A DNA stretch of 64,000 nucleotides, taken from positions 17,768 through 81,767 of the forward strand of contig NZ_JACDNP010000009.1 in the NCBI RefSeq assembly GCF_013839425.1, in the 5' to 3' direction. Made by a program: the position numbers and the translations under genes. Below, piece after piece: positions 44,262-53,852 of the stretch (positions are counted from its first letter, which is position 1; every line of letters starts with the position of its first letter). The notes under the pieces were generated by a model. The model was given only the letters and a program-made list of their open reading frames with translations. It was not told where the DNA came from and did not search any database. The stretch is from Halorhabdus salina. GTDB lineage: Archaea > Halobacteriota > Halobacteria > Halobacteriales > Haloarculaceae.

Positions 44262-45287
44262 CTATCGATCGTCGTCGAGGACGTCACGGTAGACCGCGAG
44301 AAGGTCGTCGGCGATCGCATCGATGGTGTAGGCGTCACTCTGTTCTTTGGCCCGCTTGCCGAGTTGTTCGCGCAGCTCCGGATCGCGCAGGCGATCGAGC
44401 GGGTCGGTAAAGTCCTCGCTTGCCTTCAAGCAGTCCTCGCCATCGGTCAGCCACTCGAAGGTTGGGATATCTCTGAGGACCGGCGGCCGACCACAGGCCA
44501 TCGCTTCGAGCAGCGCCATCCCTTCGTTCTCGTTTTTCGTCGGGAAGAAGAAGATGTCCCCCGCCGCGAACCCTCCCCGAATATCGTCGACATAGCCGGT
44601 AAAGGTGCAGTTGTCGGGCGCGTTTGCGACCAGCTTCTTGGCTCCCCGGGAGCGAAGCAGGCTATCGAGTCGGCCCCCGCCGGTGGGATTGAGATAGCCG
44701 AACCACGCAAAGTCCAGGTCCGGCATCGCCCTGGCTGTCTCGATGAAGGTTCGAAGGCCCTTGCGTTCGATGACGTGGCCGACGTTGAACACGACCGGCG
44801 GGTCGAGATCGTAGCGATCGAGATATTCCTCGCGGAGCGATTCGAACCCGTCGAGGCGGTCCGGATCGAACCCGTTGGAGACGACCGACGTGGGGACGTC
44901 ACAGTAGGAATCGATCACGTTGCGGTTGTGTTCGGACGGACAGATCAACCGGTCGCCCAGCGCGTAGGCCCGTTCGAGGTAGGGCCCCAACGGTCGAGCG
45001 AGGACGTTCGAGAACGCGAAACTCTCCCTGAAATCCGCCGCAGTCTGGTGGGTATGGATCACGACCGGGACACCCGCTCGCTGGGCTCGCCAGGCGTAGT
45101 AGACTGACCGGGGCCCCATGTTGTTGAGGTGTAAGAGATCGGCCCCGAGGTCGGGGTCGGTCGTGTACTCGATCCCGGCCCGGTCGAGGATTGTCCGTTG
45201 CTGGCGGACTGACTGGGCCTGTCCGCCGGTGATCGCTTCCTCCCACTCGAAGTAGTGGCTAATCCGCACGCGTACGTTCGATCTCAC
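44262..45287 (-). CDS. Glycosyltransferase family 4 protein
   Basis: A 341-residue GT-B enzyme. The C-terminal half shows FNVGHVIERKGLRTFIETA, then VDDIRGGFAAGDIFFFPTKN, then the E-x7-E signature ENEGMALLEAMACGRPPV used to bind the nucleotide sugar. The N-terminal half has HLNNMGP and HTHQTAADFR. Transfer to a lipid or exopolysaccharide is likely. The start is set at MRSNVRVR, although VRISHYFEW could be used with a GTG. It diverges from the Gln-rich-tail membrane protein. Confidence 0.86.
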   Translation of the reverse strand: MRSNVRVRISHYFEWEEAITGGQAQSVRQQRTILDRAGIEYTTDPDLGADLLHLNNMGPRSVYYAWRAQRAGVPVVIHTHQTAADFRESFAFSNVLARPLGPYLERAYALGDRLICPSEHNRNVIDSYCDVPTSVVSNGFDPDRLDGFESLREEYLDRYDLDPPVVFNVGHVIERKGLRTFIETARAMPDLDFAWFGYLNPTGGGRLDSLLRSRGAKKLVANAPDNCTFTGYVDDIRGGFAAGDIFFFPTKNENEGMALLEAMACGRPPVLRDIPTFEWLTDGEDCLKASEDFTDPLDRLRDPELREQLGKRAKEQSDAYTIDAIADDLLAVYRDVLDDDR

Positions 45288-45451
45288 GGCCCACCGTTCA
45301 GTACCTTCCGGATTCGCTTCGACTGTCGACCCTCGCCGGCCGCAACCATTTACTCACTGGGTGAGAACGAACTGACAGACATGGACCACGCAGACCAGAG
45401 CGATCGACGACGCCAGCGGTCACACTCGACAACATCTGGAGGGCACCCAGC

Positions 45452-47377
45452 ATGAGCCTGGGTCGCCGGATCGGCCTCGGGCTCGCCGGGGTGGTGCTGA
45501 TTGTGGCCCTGGTCGGGAGTAACGCGTTCATTACTGCCGGGCAAACCGCGTTGAGTGCCGACTACGTGACTGAGACGCTCGAGGATGAGGATGCGTATGC
45601 GGAGGCGACAGACGTCCTCGAAGAGCAGATCAGCAACGAGATTGGGGCCGTGGACTTCAACGCTGGCGGGTCGCTGCCCGCCCAGATCGACGCCTCTGGA
45701 GTCGAACCCGAGCAACTCGTCGACGACGCCCTCACCGAGTCCTACGTCCGAACCCAGACCAACCAGAATATCGAAGCCATCTACGCGTTTCTCCACGGTG
45801 AGACTGACGCGTTGTTACTTGAAGTCGATCTCGTACCGGTAAAATCCAACTTCGCTGAGGCAGTCACCGAGGGCATGATCGCCGTCGACGCGCCCGCTTT
45901 GGCCGACGTCGCGGCCGACCAGGTCGACGGGGCCGGCGGACAGATCGACGCAACGACCGTCGAAGGGCTGCTCGAGAGTGAGTCGAGCTTCCAGCAGACC
46001 CGGGCCGAGTTCCAGGCGTCGCTGCCCGACGGGGCGGATCTGAATACGGTCAACGAGCAACTCAAGTCCGACCTCGAAACGGCGACGCGCCAGGAGATCG
46101 GTGGCTACGACCAGGGGATCACCGATGCGGCTGTCGACTTTGAATTCGCGACGGTCGACGCGCTGACGGGCGATCTCACCTACCAGAAGTACAGCCAGAA
46201 AGTCGAATCCCTCAAAAAGGATATTGCCGAGCGAGCCCAGGTGATCGTTCAGGATCGCCTCGACCAAGAGCTGCCCAACACCCTCTCGTTGACTGAGAAT
46301 ATGGACGCCGATGCCAGAGATCGCCTCGACACTGCTGCTGGAGGCGTCCAGCTCGTCGACTTGCTCACCCTGGTGTTGCCCGGGCTGGCTCTGCTGTTGA
46401 TTGGCGTTCTCGCCGTAGTCACGCGTTCGCCGTGGACCGTCGGCCGGACGGCCGGGGCGAGTTCGCTGATCGCCGGCATTACTGGATTCCTCCCGGCACT
46501 GCTGGCGCGTGATCCCCTCACGTCGGCGATTCGGGACGCCATCGGCGGGCCGGATGGCCAGCGCTTTGCCGACGTGGCGGTTGCCCTCGTCGATGGCATC
46601 TTCGCCCAACTTCGAACCCAGTCGCTCCTCTTACTCGTCGTCGGGATCGTCCTGCTCGCGCTCGTCTTTGCCGACAAGCGGGGCTATTTCGACGGCGTGC
46701 GCCAGCAACTCGGATTCGGTCCTGCGCCACGAGGGGTCGGCGCAGGTGGATCCCGGCAGGCCGCCCAACGGCCTCGCGGACAGGCCGGCCAACAGCCGCC
46801 GGACCAGCGTGGCCAACGGGGCGGACAACGGCAGGCTGGTCCGGGACAGCGTGGCCAGGGGTCCCGTCAGGGCGGTCAACCGGGCCAGAGCGGCCAACAG
46901 CCCGGACCGAATCAACGTGGGCAGCAGAACCACCGACGACAGACGAACAACGGGCAACCACGACAGCCCGGTGGCCGTCAGCCCCAGGGACAGTCCCAAC
47001 AGGGCGGAGCGAACGGCCCCACTCGTGCCGGCCAGGGACAGCCACCGGGTGGATCCGACCCACAGGATCCCCGGGCCGGCCAGCCCAGCGCGTCTGGTGA
47101 GACACCGCCAGCAGGAGGCGCTGGGGATGACTCGCCTGGGAGCGAGGACACACCCGGCGAAAGCGGGACTCTGAGTGACGAATCGACGGTAGAACCCGAC
47201 ACCGAGAGCGACCAGTCGGCCACAGAACCCGACACCGAGAACGACCAGTCGGCCACAGAACCCGGCACCGAGAGCGACGAGCCAGCCGCCGGCGACGACA
47301 CGCCAGCGACCAAACCTGATTCGGAATCGGCTGACGAGACCAACGATTCGACGGACGACCCCGACGACCGCGCCTGA
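45452..47377 (+). CDS. Membrane protein with Gln/Gly/Arg-rich disordered tail
   Basis: A 641-residue protein. TM1 is at residues ~7-29; a ~270-residue extracytoplasmic coiled-coil-like domain follows, then three hydrophobic segments between ~303 and ~410. Residues ~420-550 are Gln, Gly, Arg and Pro-rich with few acidic residues (GQRGGQRQAGPGQRGQGSRQ as a sample), reminiscent of RGG/disordered proteins. The last ~90 residues are acidic with the tandem 11-residue unit DTESDQSATEP. A basic disordered tail is striking in a halophile. Function unknown; DNA or RNA contact at the membrane is conceivable. Confidence 0.68.
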   Translation: MSLGRRIGLGLAGVVLIVALVGSNAFITAGQTALSADYVTETLEDEDAYAEATDVLEEQISNEIGAVDFNAGGSLPAQIDASGVEPEQLVDDALTESYVRTQTNQNIEAIYAFLHGETDALLLEVDLVPVKSNFAEAVTEGMIAVDAPALADVAADQVDGAGGQIDATTVEGLLESESSFQQTRAEFQASLPDGADLNTVNEQLKSDLETATRQEIGGYDQGITDAAVDFEFATVDALTGDLTYQKYSQKVESLKKDIAERAQVIVQDRLDQELPNTLSLTENMDADARDRLDTAAGGVQLVDLLTLVLPGLALLLIGVLAVVTRSPWTVGRTAGASSLIAGITGFLPALLARDPLTSAIRDAIGGPDGQRFADVAVALVDGIFAQLRTQSLLLLVVGIVLLALVFADKRGYFDGVRQQLGFGPAPRGVGAGGSRQAAQRPRGQAGQQPPDQRGQRGGQRQAGPGQRGQGSRQGGQPGQSGQQPGPNQRGQQNHRRQTNNGQPRQPGGRQPQGQSQQGGANGPTRAGQGQPPGGSDPQDPRAGQPSASGETPPAGGAGDDSPGSEDTPGESGTLSDESTVEPDTESDQSATEPDTENDQSATEPGTESDEPAAGDDTPATKPDSESADETNDSTDDPDDRA

Positions 47378-47421
47378 GGTCGGTTGTCGGTACACCGTTT
47401 TCTGTTGCAGCGACGATCCCC

Positions 47422-48141
47422 TCAGTACTCGATGGTTTGTTTGTCCTTCCAGAAGAGTCCGCTCGGCGAACCGGGGCCGAACCGAGCGAGCCAGATCGGC
47501 GTTTCGGCACCCTTCTGGGGCTCGCGGGGCGCTTTCGAACCCCCGAGGTCCGTCGCCACCCAGCCGGGGTCGACGGCGTTCGCGATGAGTCCGTCAGACC
47601 CGTACGTTTGATCCAGCGAGACCGTCAACGCGTTGATCCCGGCCTTCGAGATGCGGTAGGCCGGCATTTCGGACTCGATCGGTTCGGTCAGGATTCCCAC
47701 GCCGGAGGAGACGTTGACGATCCGGCCGCCGTCAGTCTCCAGTAGGTGTGGGAGGGCGTGCTTGCTCAACAGCGTCGGCCCGCGGAGGTTCACGTCGAGG
47801 ATGCGGTCGAAATCGTCCGTCGCGAGGGCTACGATTCCGTCGCCATCGCCGCCGACGCCGGCATTGTTGATGAGCACGTCTACCCGGCCAGCGGACTCGA
47901 CCACTTCCTCGACCGCGCTCTCGATCGACGCCTCGTCGGTCACGTCGAGTTCGACCGCCTCGACGCCGTCAGGAAGGTCATAACTCGGGTCCCGAACGCC
48001 GCCAAAGACCGTCGCGTCGCGGGCGACCAGCCCGCGGGCGATTTCGCGACCGATTCCTCTGTTGGCCCCCGTCACGAGAGCGACGTCTCCCTCGAGCGTT
48101 TCCAGTACATTCGGCTCCATCGGCGGCTGTTGGGTTGGCAT
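47422..48141 (-). CDS. Short-chain dehydrogenase/reductase
   Basis: A 239-residue SDR enzyme. TGANRGIGREIA is the NAD(P)-binding Gly-rich motif, NNAG the structural motif, IVNVSSGVG the catalytic Ser strand and AYRISKAGINAL the Y-x3-K catalytic pair. The tail DPGWVATDLGGSKAPREPQK is typical of carbonyl-reductase-like members. An additional ATG gives a slightly longer N-terminus. Substrate unknown. Convergent with the membrane protein before it. Confidence 0.9.
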   Translation of the reverse strand: MPTQQPPMEPNVLETLEGDVALVTGANRGIGREIARGLVARDATVFGGVRDPSYDLPDGVEAVELDVTDEASIESAVEEVVESAGRVDVLINNAGVGGDGDGIVALATDDFDRILDVNLRGPTLLSKHALPHLLETDGGRIVNVSSGVGILTEPIESEMPAYRISKAGINALTVSLDQTYGSDGLIANAVDPGWVATDLGGSKAPREPQKGAETPIWLARFGPGSPSGLFWKDKQTIEY

Positions 48142-48337
48142 CGGTTTGGATGTTTGCTCCGCCGTCAATGGACTCTCTATCGTGCCGGACTGCCCGATAC
48201 GAGGTCGGAGCGATTGACTGTCGTCCCTGTCTCTGCTCGTGGCTGACTGTGTTTCGACTGCCTCTGTGAGTCACGCCCATGGGGCGAGATACCACCGGTC
48301 CCGCACGCCTTTAGCGTGTCCGGGTCTTATTGCTGAT

Positions 48338-48622
48338 ATGAGCGAAGAATCAGGGCGACGGAATCTCCGGATGCCCAACGACGACGAGGTGTTCGCCGTA
48401 GTGACACAGCACAACGGCGGCAACCACGTCGAGCTGCAGTGTGAGGACGGTAAAACCCGTATGGGACGCATCCCCGGGCGCATGAAGTACCGCGTCTGGA
48501 TCGAAGAGGGCGACGTCGTGCTGGCCGAGCCGTGGGACTGGCAAGACGAGAAGGCAAACGTCGAGTGGCGTTACGACAACGCCGACGCCGACCAGCTCCG
48601 TCGCGAAGGCCACATCGACTGA
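48338..48622 (+). CDS. eif1A: Translation initiation factor aIF-1A
   Basis: A 94-residue S1/OB-fold protein that binds the small ribosomal subunit. It reads [20 protein letters not shown], then [20 protein letters not shown], then [19 protein letters not shown], all hallmark segments of eIF-1A. The start is the ATG after a short leader with a TTATT box. The length is normal. Confidence 0.95.
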   Translation: MSEESGRRNLRMPNDDEVFAVVTQHNGGNHVELQCEDGKTRMGRIPGRMKYRVWIEEGDVVLAEPWDWQDEKANVEWRYDNADADQLRREGHID

Positions 48623-48786
48623 CGAGCGACTGCGTTGTCGTTCCTTGGACCGGTAGTACCGACGTCACGGCACTCTCTCGTATCACTCTACAGTGACTAC
48701 TCGCATCGTTCCATCGCACCGTGGTGTAGACCCGTTGCGTTCCGGAGCGCCGAGGACTTTTCCCGTCGCCGCCAGTAGCCCCGGCC

Positions 48787-49845
48787 ATGCCAGGTGCTGG
48801 GGATGCGCCGAGCGATCGGCTCCGCGAGCGGGCCGGCGGCAGTACCTTGAAGCTCTGGCTGGTCATGGACGCCGATCGCTGGATCGTCACGGGCTTGCTT
48901 GTTGCTGTCGTGTTCCTCACACTGACCGGTATCGGCTATCTTCTGCCGGCTGCCGAGGTCGCGATCCGTTCGAGTGACTCGGTTGAGACACTTTTCCAGG
49001 CACTGCTGACGGCGACGATCACCGGGGTCACGCTCGTGCTCACGTTGAATCAACTGGTACTCTCCCAGGAGCTTGGCGCGGCGGGCGACCAGCGCGAGCG
49101 CATGGAGGAGTCTATGGCGTTCCGCGAGGACGTCGCCGATGCCGTCGGCACGCCCGTCAGTCCAGCTCGGCCGGCACAGTTCCTTCGAGCGCTCGTCCAG
49201 GTTGCCGGGACACGCGCACAGGACCTCCGAGATGCTGTCGGTGTCGACGCGCCGAGTGACGCGAGGACTGCCGACGGGGATCTACAGGCAGCGGTCGAAG
49301 ATCTCACTGACAGCCTGCTCGGGAACGCCGACGCTGTCGCGGAGGGACTCGACGATGCCCGGTTTGGCGAGTTCGACGTGATCGCCTCGGCACTTGACTT
49401 CAACTACTCCTGGAAGATCTTCACGGCCCGACGCATCCACGAGCGCCACGGTGAGGGCCTCGACGAGGAGACCCGGACCGCCCTCGAACAGCTTATCGAC
49501 ACGCTGGAACTGTTCGGTCCCGCTCGCGAACACTTCAAGACGCTGTACTTCCAGTGGGATCTCATCGACCTCTCGCGGCGCATTCTCGTGATTTCAATCC
49601 CCGCACTGGTGGTTTCGGTGAGCATGGTCGCGTTCTTCGACGCGCCCCTCCACGCTCCGGCAGTCGCCGGCGTCGAAACGCTGGTCCCGATCGTGGCGGC
49701 CGCAACGACGGTCGCGTTGGCCCCTTTCCTCCTCCTGGGGGCCTACGTCGTGCGGATCGCGACGGTCACCAAACACACGCTCTCGATCGGCCCGTTCATC
49801 CTCCGGGAGACTGACGATGTCGCCGAAGTCGAATGGGAGCAGTGA
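48787..49845 (+). CDS. Membrane protein of unknown function, bestrophin-like topology
   Basis: A 352-residue protein with two N-terminal hydrophobic helices (WIVTGLLVAVVFLTLTGI and LFQALLTATITGVTLVL), a long cytoplasmic helical region (residues ~95-250), and two C-terminal helices (ILVISIPALVVSVSMVAFF and IVAAATTVALAPFLLLGAYV). I recognise no named family. Haloarchaea have similar proteins of unknown function. The cytoplasmic part is acidic and contains AQFLRALVQVAGTRAQDLRD. Confidence 0.68.
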   Translation: MPGAGDAPSDRLRERAGGSTLKLWLVMDADRWIVTGLLVAVVFLTLTGIGYLLPAAEVAIRSSDSVETLFQALLTATITGVTLVLTLNQLVLSQELGAAGDQRERMEESMAFREDVADAVGTPVSPARPAQFLRALVQVAGTRAQDLRDAVGVDAPSDARTADGDLQAAVEDLTDSLLGNADAVAEGLDDARFGEFDVIASALDFNYSWKIFTARRIHERHGEGLDEETRTALEQLIDTLELFGPAREHFKTLYFQWDLIDLSRRILVISIPALVVSVSMVAFFDAPLHAPAVAGVETLVPIVAAATTVALAPFLLLGAYVVRIATVTKHTLSIGPFILRETDDVAEVEWEQ

Positions 49846-49970
49846 CGCCACGTCGGCCTCGTCACTCTCCGGCTTCCGTGTCCGCGATCGATGACCACGA
49901 AGCTCATCGATCTCGCTTTGCATTCGTTGTCATTCATTGTATACACGGCGAGCAAACGACGTTTCGGCAC

Positions 49971-52085
49971 TCACTCGAACGACGACAGCGTCGCGTCCCA
50001 CGTCTCTCCGAGACATCGGCGGATGTCGTCGCTCTCCCAGCCCAGCGGAGCCAGGATACTCTCGGCGGCCCGGACGACCCGGTCGGCGTAGAAGTCGGGA
50101 TCGTACGCGTCGGGGTCCTCGAACGCCAGTCGGACGCGATCGGGGCCGCGCCGGTCGTCGTCGATCACGACGTAGGAGACGGACTGTCCCGGGTGACGAT
50201 CGAGTCCGACCTCCTCAGCGCGTTCGAGGGCCGCTTTCGCCCGCGAGGCGCATTCGTACTCGTCCGCTGATTTGCTGACGCGCTGGGTGATCTGCAGGTC
50301 AGCCGTCGCCACGTCGCCGCGGTTGAGCGTCGCCAGATGACGCACGAGTTGCCCACACACGGCCTCGGGGGCACGTTCCCGGTCGAACACCTCGAGCAGG
50401 TCCCGCTGGGCGCGTTCGACAAACGGGCAGGTACTGCGCTGACGGGCTTCGATCCCCCGAAGTTTGTAGCGCTCGCCATCTCCCACGGTCTCGTCGCCCC
50501 ACCGGCCGAAGTACCGCATCAACGCCGACCCGCTCGCTCGTTTGCGCGGGCAAACGGCGATCCAGTCGAAGTGGCCCTCGTGTTCGAGCGCGATATCGAC
50601 GGTCTCGCTCACCTCGGCGGCGACCTCGCGGATCGGCCGTTGCTCGCGATCCGGATCGGGCCTCACCCACAGACTGTCCACGATTCCGTGGACGACGCGC
50701 CAACCCGCTGCCTCAACGTGTTCTTTGGCAGTGAGCATGAACTCGCGGGCGTAGGCGTTGATCGCCTCGTGGACCTCGATGCGGCCGAACTTGGCGTGCC
50801 GGTAGCCCTGGTAGCCAAAACAGGACACCAGCACCCACTTGATCGCCTCGATTTTGGCGTCGAGTTCGGGTGTCGGCCCTGTCCGCTCGCGACGCTGGTT
50901 CTTCAATTCGCGCCGGTCGTCAAGCAGGGGTCCGAGGACATCCCCGAGAAAACTACCGTCGATGGAATTACAGATGCTATAGCCCAGTTCGGGCACGTCC
51001 CCGCTGTCGTGACAGTCACAGCAGACCGTCTCCGGGGAGACGCGATATTCCCGGATGATGTTGGGGTACAGTGACGCGAAGTCGAGTTCGTGGACGTTCT
51101 CGTAGATGGCTGCTTCGGGCTGAAAGGAGAACCCGCCCCGATCGGCGGTGTGCAGCGTCTCCAGGGACTTCCAGCGTTCAGTCTGGCGTTTCTGGGCCGG
51201 CGCGAGGACGTCCCGGTTCCGGGCCTCCCTGATTTCGATGGCGGTGAGCACGCCCCCGATGCTGTCACGGGCGAGTTCCTGCAGTGGTTTCCCAACTCGG
51301 TCGAGGAAGTACCGTAGCCCCGCCATCGAGGACTTCGAGAGGAGAAAACTATTGGAACGGTCGACGATCGCCCGGCCGGGGACGGCGTACCTGGCCGGGG
51401 AGTGGCCAACCTGGCCGTAGCTGACGTACGTGCTCTCGCCGGCCAGTTGCCGATAGCCTGGTCGCCGCCCCAGGTCGACGCCTGCTTTCGACAGCAACGG
51501 CACCAGATCGGCCGAAGACACGACCAGCACGTCGGGATTCCGTTCTGCGAGTGTGTTTTCGACCGTCTCGCGGACGGCCTCATGATCGTCGCCACCGGGG
51601 TTTCCTTCGACGGAAAGTTTAGTCACGTCGCCGTCGGCGAGTGCTGCGGGCGGCAGGGACAGGTCCAGCGTCCGGAGTGGCCGGTCCGGCGCCGGGTCAC
51701 AGTCGGTGTCCAGGCAGTACCGAAAGCCAGGATCGAGATCGATGTCGTACAGCGAGAGCGTCCCGGGGGCGTGTTCGCGGTGCTCGCGCTGGCGGATCTC
51801 GCGGGCGACCTGCCGAACCTCGCCGAGTCGGTCGACATTGATCCGGAGCATCGGCGAACGCTCTTCGGCCCCGAGTGATCGGAAGTGGCGTTCGGTCCTC
51901 AGGACAGTCACCTTCGGGTCGGCGGCCAGAGCGTCGGCCAGCCAGTCGAGGTAGCGGGTCCGGTCGTTCCGGGCGGCGGCGTACAGCGCCGGCTCGTAGT
52001 CAGGGTCGGGGATGGGGGTGGCCCCGTCGCCGTCGGTCACCCAGCGCACCGGCGTCCCCGCTTCAACGTCGATCGTGATCGTCAT
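49971..52085 (-). CDS. polB2: Family-B DNA polymerase of the PolB2 type, degenerate motif C
   Basis: A 704-residue polymerase-like protein. Motif A is DFASLYPNII (residues ~335-344, Asp335). Motif B is KWVLVSCFGYQG (~416-427) instead of K-x3-N-S-x-Y-G. Motif C is HGIVDSLWV (~466-474): the first Asp of the usual Y-G-D-T-D is Ile. The N-terminal third lacks an intact exonuclease DIE motif. The metal site is therefore incomplete, as in the PolB2 group. It is the last gene of a three-gene operon after a small protein (23-bp overlap) and a RadA-like protein. A mutagenesis or repair role is an inference from the layout. Confidence 0.83.
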   Translation of the reverse strand: MTITIDVEAGTPVRWVTDGDGATPIPDPDYEPALYAAARNDRTRYLDWLADALAADPKVTVLRTERHFRSLGAEERSPMLRINVDRLGEVRQVAREIRQREHREHAPGTLSLYDIDLDPGFRYCLDTDCDPAPDRPLRTLDLSLPPAALADGDVTKLSVEGNPGGDDHEAVRETVENTLAERNPDVLVVSSADLVPLLSKAGVDLGRRPGYRQLAGESTYVSYGQVGHSPARYAVPGRAIVDRSNSFLLSKSSMAGLRYFLDRVGKPLQELARDSIGGVLTAIEIREARNRDVLAPAQKRQTERWKSLETLHTADRGGFSFQPEAAIYENVHELDFASLYPNIIREYRVSPETVCCDCHDSGDVPELGYSICNSIDGSFLGDVLGPLLDDRRELKNQRRERTGPTPELDAKIEAIKWVLVSCFGYQGYRHAKFGRIEVHEAINAYAREFMLTAKEHVEAAGWRVVHGIVDSLWVRPDPDREQRPIREVAAEVSETVDIALEHEGHFDWIAVCPRKRASGSALMRYFGRWGDETVGDGERYKLRGIEARQRSTCPFVERAQRDLLEVFDRERAPEAVCGQLVRHLATLNRGDVATADLQITQRVSKSADEYECASRAKAALERAEEVGLDRHPGQSVSYVVIDDDRRGPDRVRLAFEDPDAYDPDFYADRVVRAAESILAPLGWESDDIRRCLGETWDATLSSFE

Positions 52086-52314
52086 CGCTCAGTCGCTGCA
52101 CTTGTAGTTCCTGGGCGAGCAGGACCGTCAGGACGAACGCCCGCCAGGGGTCGGCGGCGTTCTGCTGGGCGGCGGCGTCAGCGTGTGTCCGCGCTCGCTC
52201 GAACAGCTGATCGAACGCCGGCTGGTGACGCCGCCGGAGCGCCCGGCGGAACGGTCGGTGCTCGGCTTCGAGGCGGTCGAACTCCTCTCTGAGTGTTGGG
52301 GCGGTTCGGCCCAC
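52063..52314 (-). CDS. Small basic protein of the PolB2 cassette
   Basis: An 83-residue helical, Arg/His/Ala-rich protein (LREEFDRLEAEHRPFRRALR, then FVLTVLLAQELQVQRLSDDD). Start is GTG, four bases after the upstream stop, and it overlaps the polymerase start. A small basic protein in this position recurs in PolB2 operons as I recall. It may bind DNA or the polymerase; there is no enzyme motif. Confidence 0.72.
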   Translation of the reverse strand: MGRTAPTLREEFDRLEAEHRPFRRALRRRHQPAFDQLFERARTHADAAAQQNAADPWRAFVLTVLLAQELQVQRLSDDDHDRR

Positions 52315-52317
52315 GGG

Positions 52318-52959
52318 TCACACCCCCGGCACTGCCGGATCGGCGGCCGTCGGCGCGTCTCGCTCGTCGGTCGCGTCGGCCGCGCCGAGCAGATTCGCCC
52401 AGTAGGGGATCGTCGTCTGGTAGCCCCAGGCGTGGCGATAGAGGTCCGTCCCGAAGGTGGGACCGTCGAACCGCAGGCCGGCCCGGGTATCGGCCGCTTC
52501 GAGCAGTCGGTCGGCTGCCGCTCGAACTCGCTCGCGTTCGACATCGGTGGTGACGAGCACCGGCACGGCGAGCGCCGCGGCGAGTTCGGTGAGCACTTCG
52601 AGCGTCGCGTCGAACATCGGTTCCGCCTCGGCGTCGGGGACGTCCTCGACGGCGTACAGCGCGGCGAGGTTCGGTGCAACGATCAGCGACGACCGCAGCG
52701 AGGTCGCCCGGGGGAGGTCACGGGCGAGTTCGTAGTGCTGGTAGGCGGTGAAGGCTCGGGCGACGCGAACGCGGTCGGCGGTCCGTCCGACCGCGTGCTC
52801 GCGGATCGCTCGCGGGACGGCGGCGTTACGCGCGTCGAGCCAGTGGACCGGCCCGTCGGTCTCGGCGAGTTGCCGGCCGACGAGCCGATACAGTGCGGTC
52901 GGGTCGTCGCTCTCGAGGACGGTCACGCCGGGGTCGAGTGTCGGCAGGTGGGCACCCAT
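52318..52959 (-). CDS. RadA/RecA-like protein without Walker A
   Basis: A 213-residue protein, first gene of the PolB2 cassette. Its overall pattern, with the strand GPVHWLDARNAA, a central ATSLRSSLIVAPNLAALY and a late VPVLVTTDVERERVRAAAD, fits a RecA-like core. No G-x4-G-K-S/T can be found, so nucleotide binding is doubtful. This resembles ImuA/SulA-type proteins that pair with specialised polymerases in bacterial mutagenesis cassettes. The start giving MGAHLP is chosen over a longer frame. Confidence 0.65.
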   Translation of the reverse strand: MGAHLPTLDPGVTVLESDDPTALYRLVGRQLAETDGPVHWLDARNAAVPRAIREHAVGRTADRVRVARAFTAYQHYELARDLPRATSLRSSLIVAPNLAALYAVEDVPDAEAEPMFDATLEVLTELAAALAVPVLVTTDVERERVRAAADRLLEAADTRAGLRFDGPTFGTDLYRHAWGYQTTIPYWANLLGAADATDERDAPTAADPAVPGV

Positions 52960-53055
52960 GGGCGAACGGTTCGCGAGGATGCCCTTAGCTGGCAGCCTGT
53001 AGCGGGCTGAAAGTGAAACTGGCACGGTGCACTGTACACACCACGTGTTTGTGCG

Positions 53056-53718
53056 TCAGACAGCGGGGCCGAACTCGTCGAGGACGGCACCGACAAGTTT
53101 CGATTCGGCTTTCTGGAGGTGACTGCTCGCCGTTGCCGGTGCACACTCGAGTTCGGCGGCGATGTCCTCGTGGGTCGCTCTGCGCGGTGACTCGTAATAG
53201 CCCAGTGCGAACGCGGTTTCGAGTGCCTCGCGCTGGCGATCACTCAGGGCTGCCGTCGGCTGATCGAGTGATCCTGGATACGAACCGACTTCCTCGACGT
53301 CGACTCGGACGCCGTCGGGGCCGCCGTCCATCGCCGCCTGGAGCGGTTCGGGGTCGCCGATCACGCGGCCCGTGATCTCGCCGTCGCGATAGACGATCGG
53401 CTTTCGAACCACAAGCCCGCCGTGGGCGATCCCGCGGGTGACACAATCGACGGCCGCCGGTCTGGCCTGGACGAGCGCATGGAAGGAGCCATCACCCTCG
53501 ACAGAGATATCCACGCGCTCCACACCGGCGAGTGCCTGGGCTTCCTCCCGGAATCGGTCGGGATCTCCCTCGATGGCGTAGAGAAACGTCGGCTCGTCCG
53601 GATTTGTGAGGTTCCATTCCTGGGCGCGGGCGACCCGGACGTATGCGGTGTTCGCCAGCAGATCGAACAGCGTTCCGCCGTCGTTTTCGACCGCGGCGGT
53701 AACGCGAAGGTATCGCAT
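53056..53718 (-). CDS. Bacterio-opsin activator-like HTH-10 transcriptional regulator
   Basis: A 220-residue protein of the haloarchaeal Bat/HTH_10 group. Residues ~1-155 are a BAT-type GAF/sensor-like domain (MRYLRVTAAVENDGGTLFDL). Residues ~160-215 carry the HTH-10 domain: LSDRQREALETAFALGYYES, PRRATHEDIAAELECA, PATASSHLQKAESKL. Ligand unknown. It diverges from the ABC transporter operon with 134 bp between starts, so it is a candidate regulator of that operon. Confidence 0.87.
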   Translation of the reverse strand: MRYLRVTAAVENDGGTLFDLLANTAYVRVARAQEWNLTNPDEPTFLYAIEGDPDRFREEAQALAGVERVDISVEGDGSFHALVQARPAAVDCVTRGIAHGGLVVRKPIVYRDGEITGRVIGDPEPLQAAMDGGPDGVRVDVEEVGSYPGSLDQPTAALSDRQREALETAFALGYYESPRRATHEDIAAELECAPATASSHLQKAESKLVGAVLDEFGPAV

Positions 53719-53852
53719 CGCTGAACACGCCGTCGATCGGACGCATAAACCTCCGTTTGTGGGCAATCTTCGCAGTGGCTAGCCCGGTCGAATAAACCCC
53801 ACTCACATACCTCACAGCAAGCACACCCCGCCGGGGCTGTTCCGATCTGACG

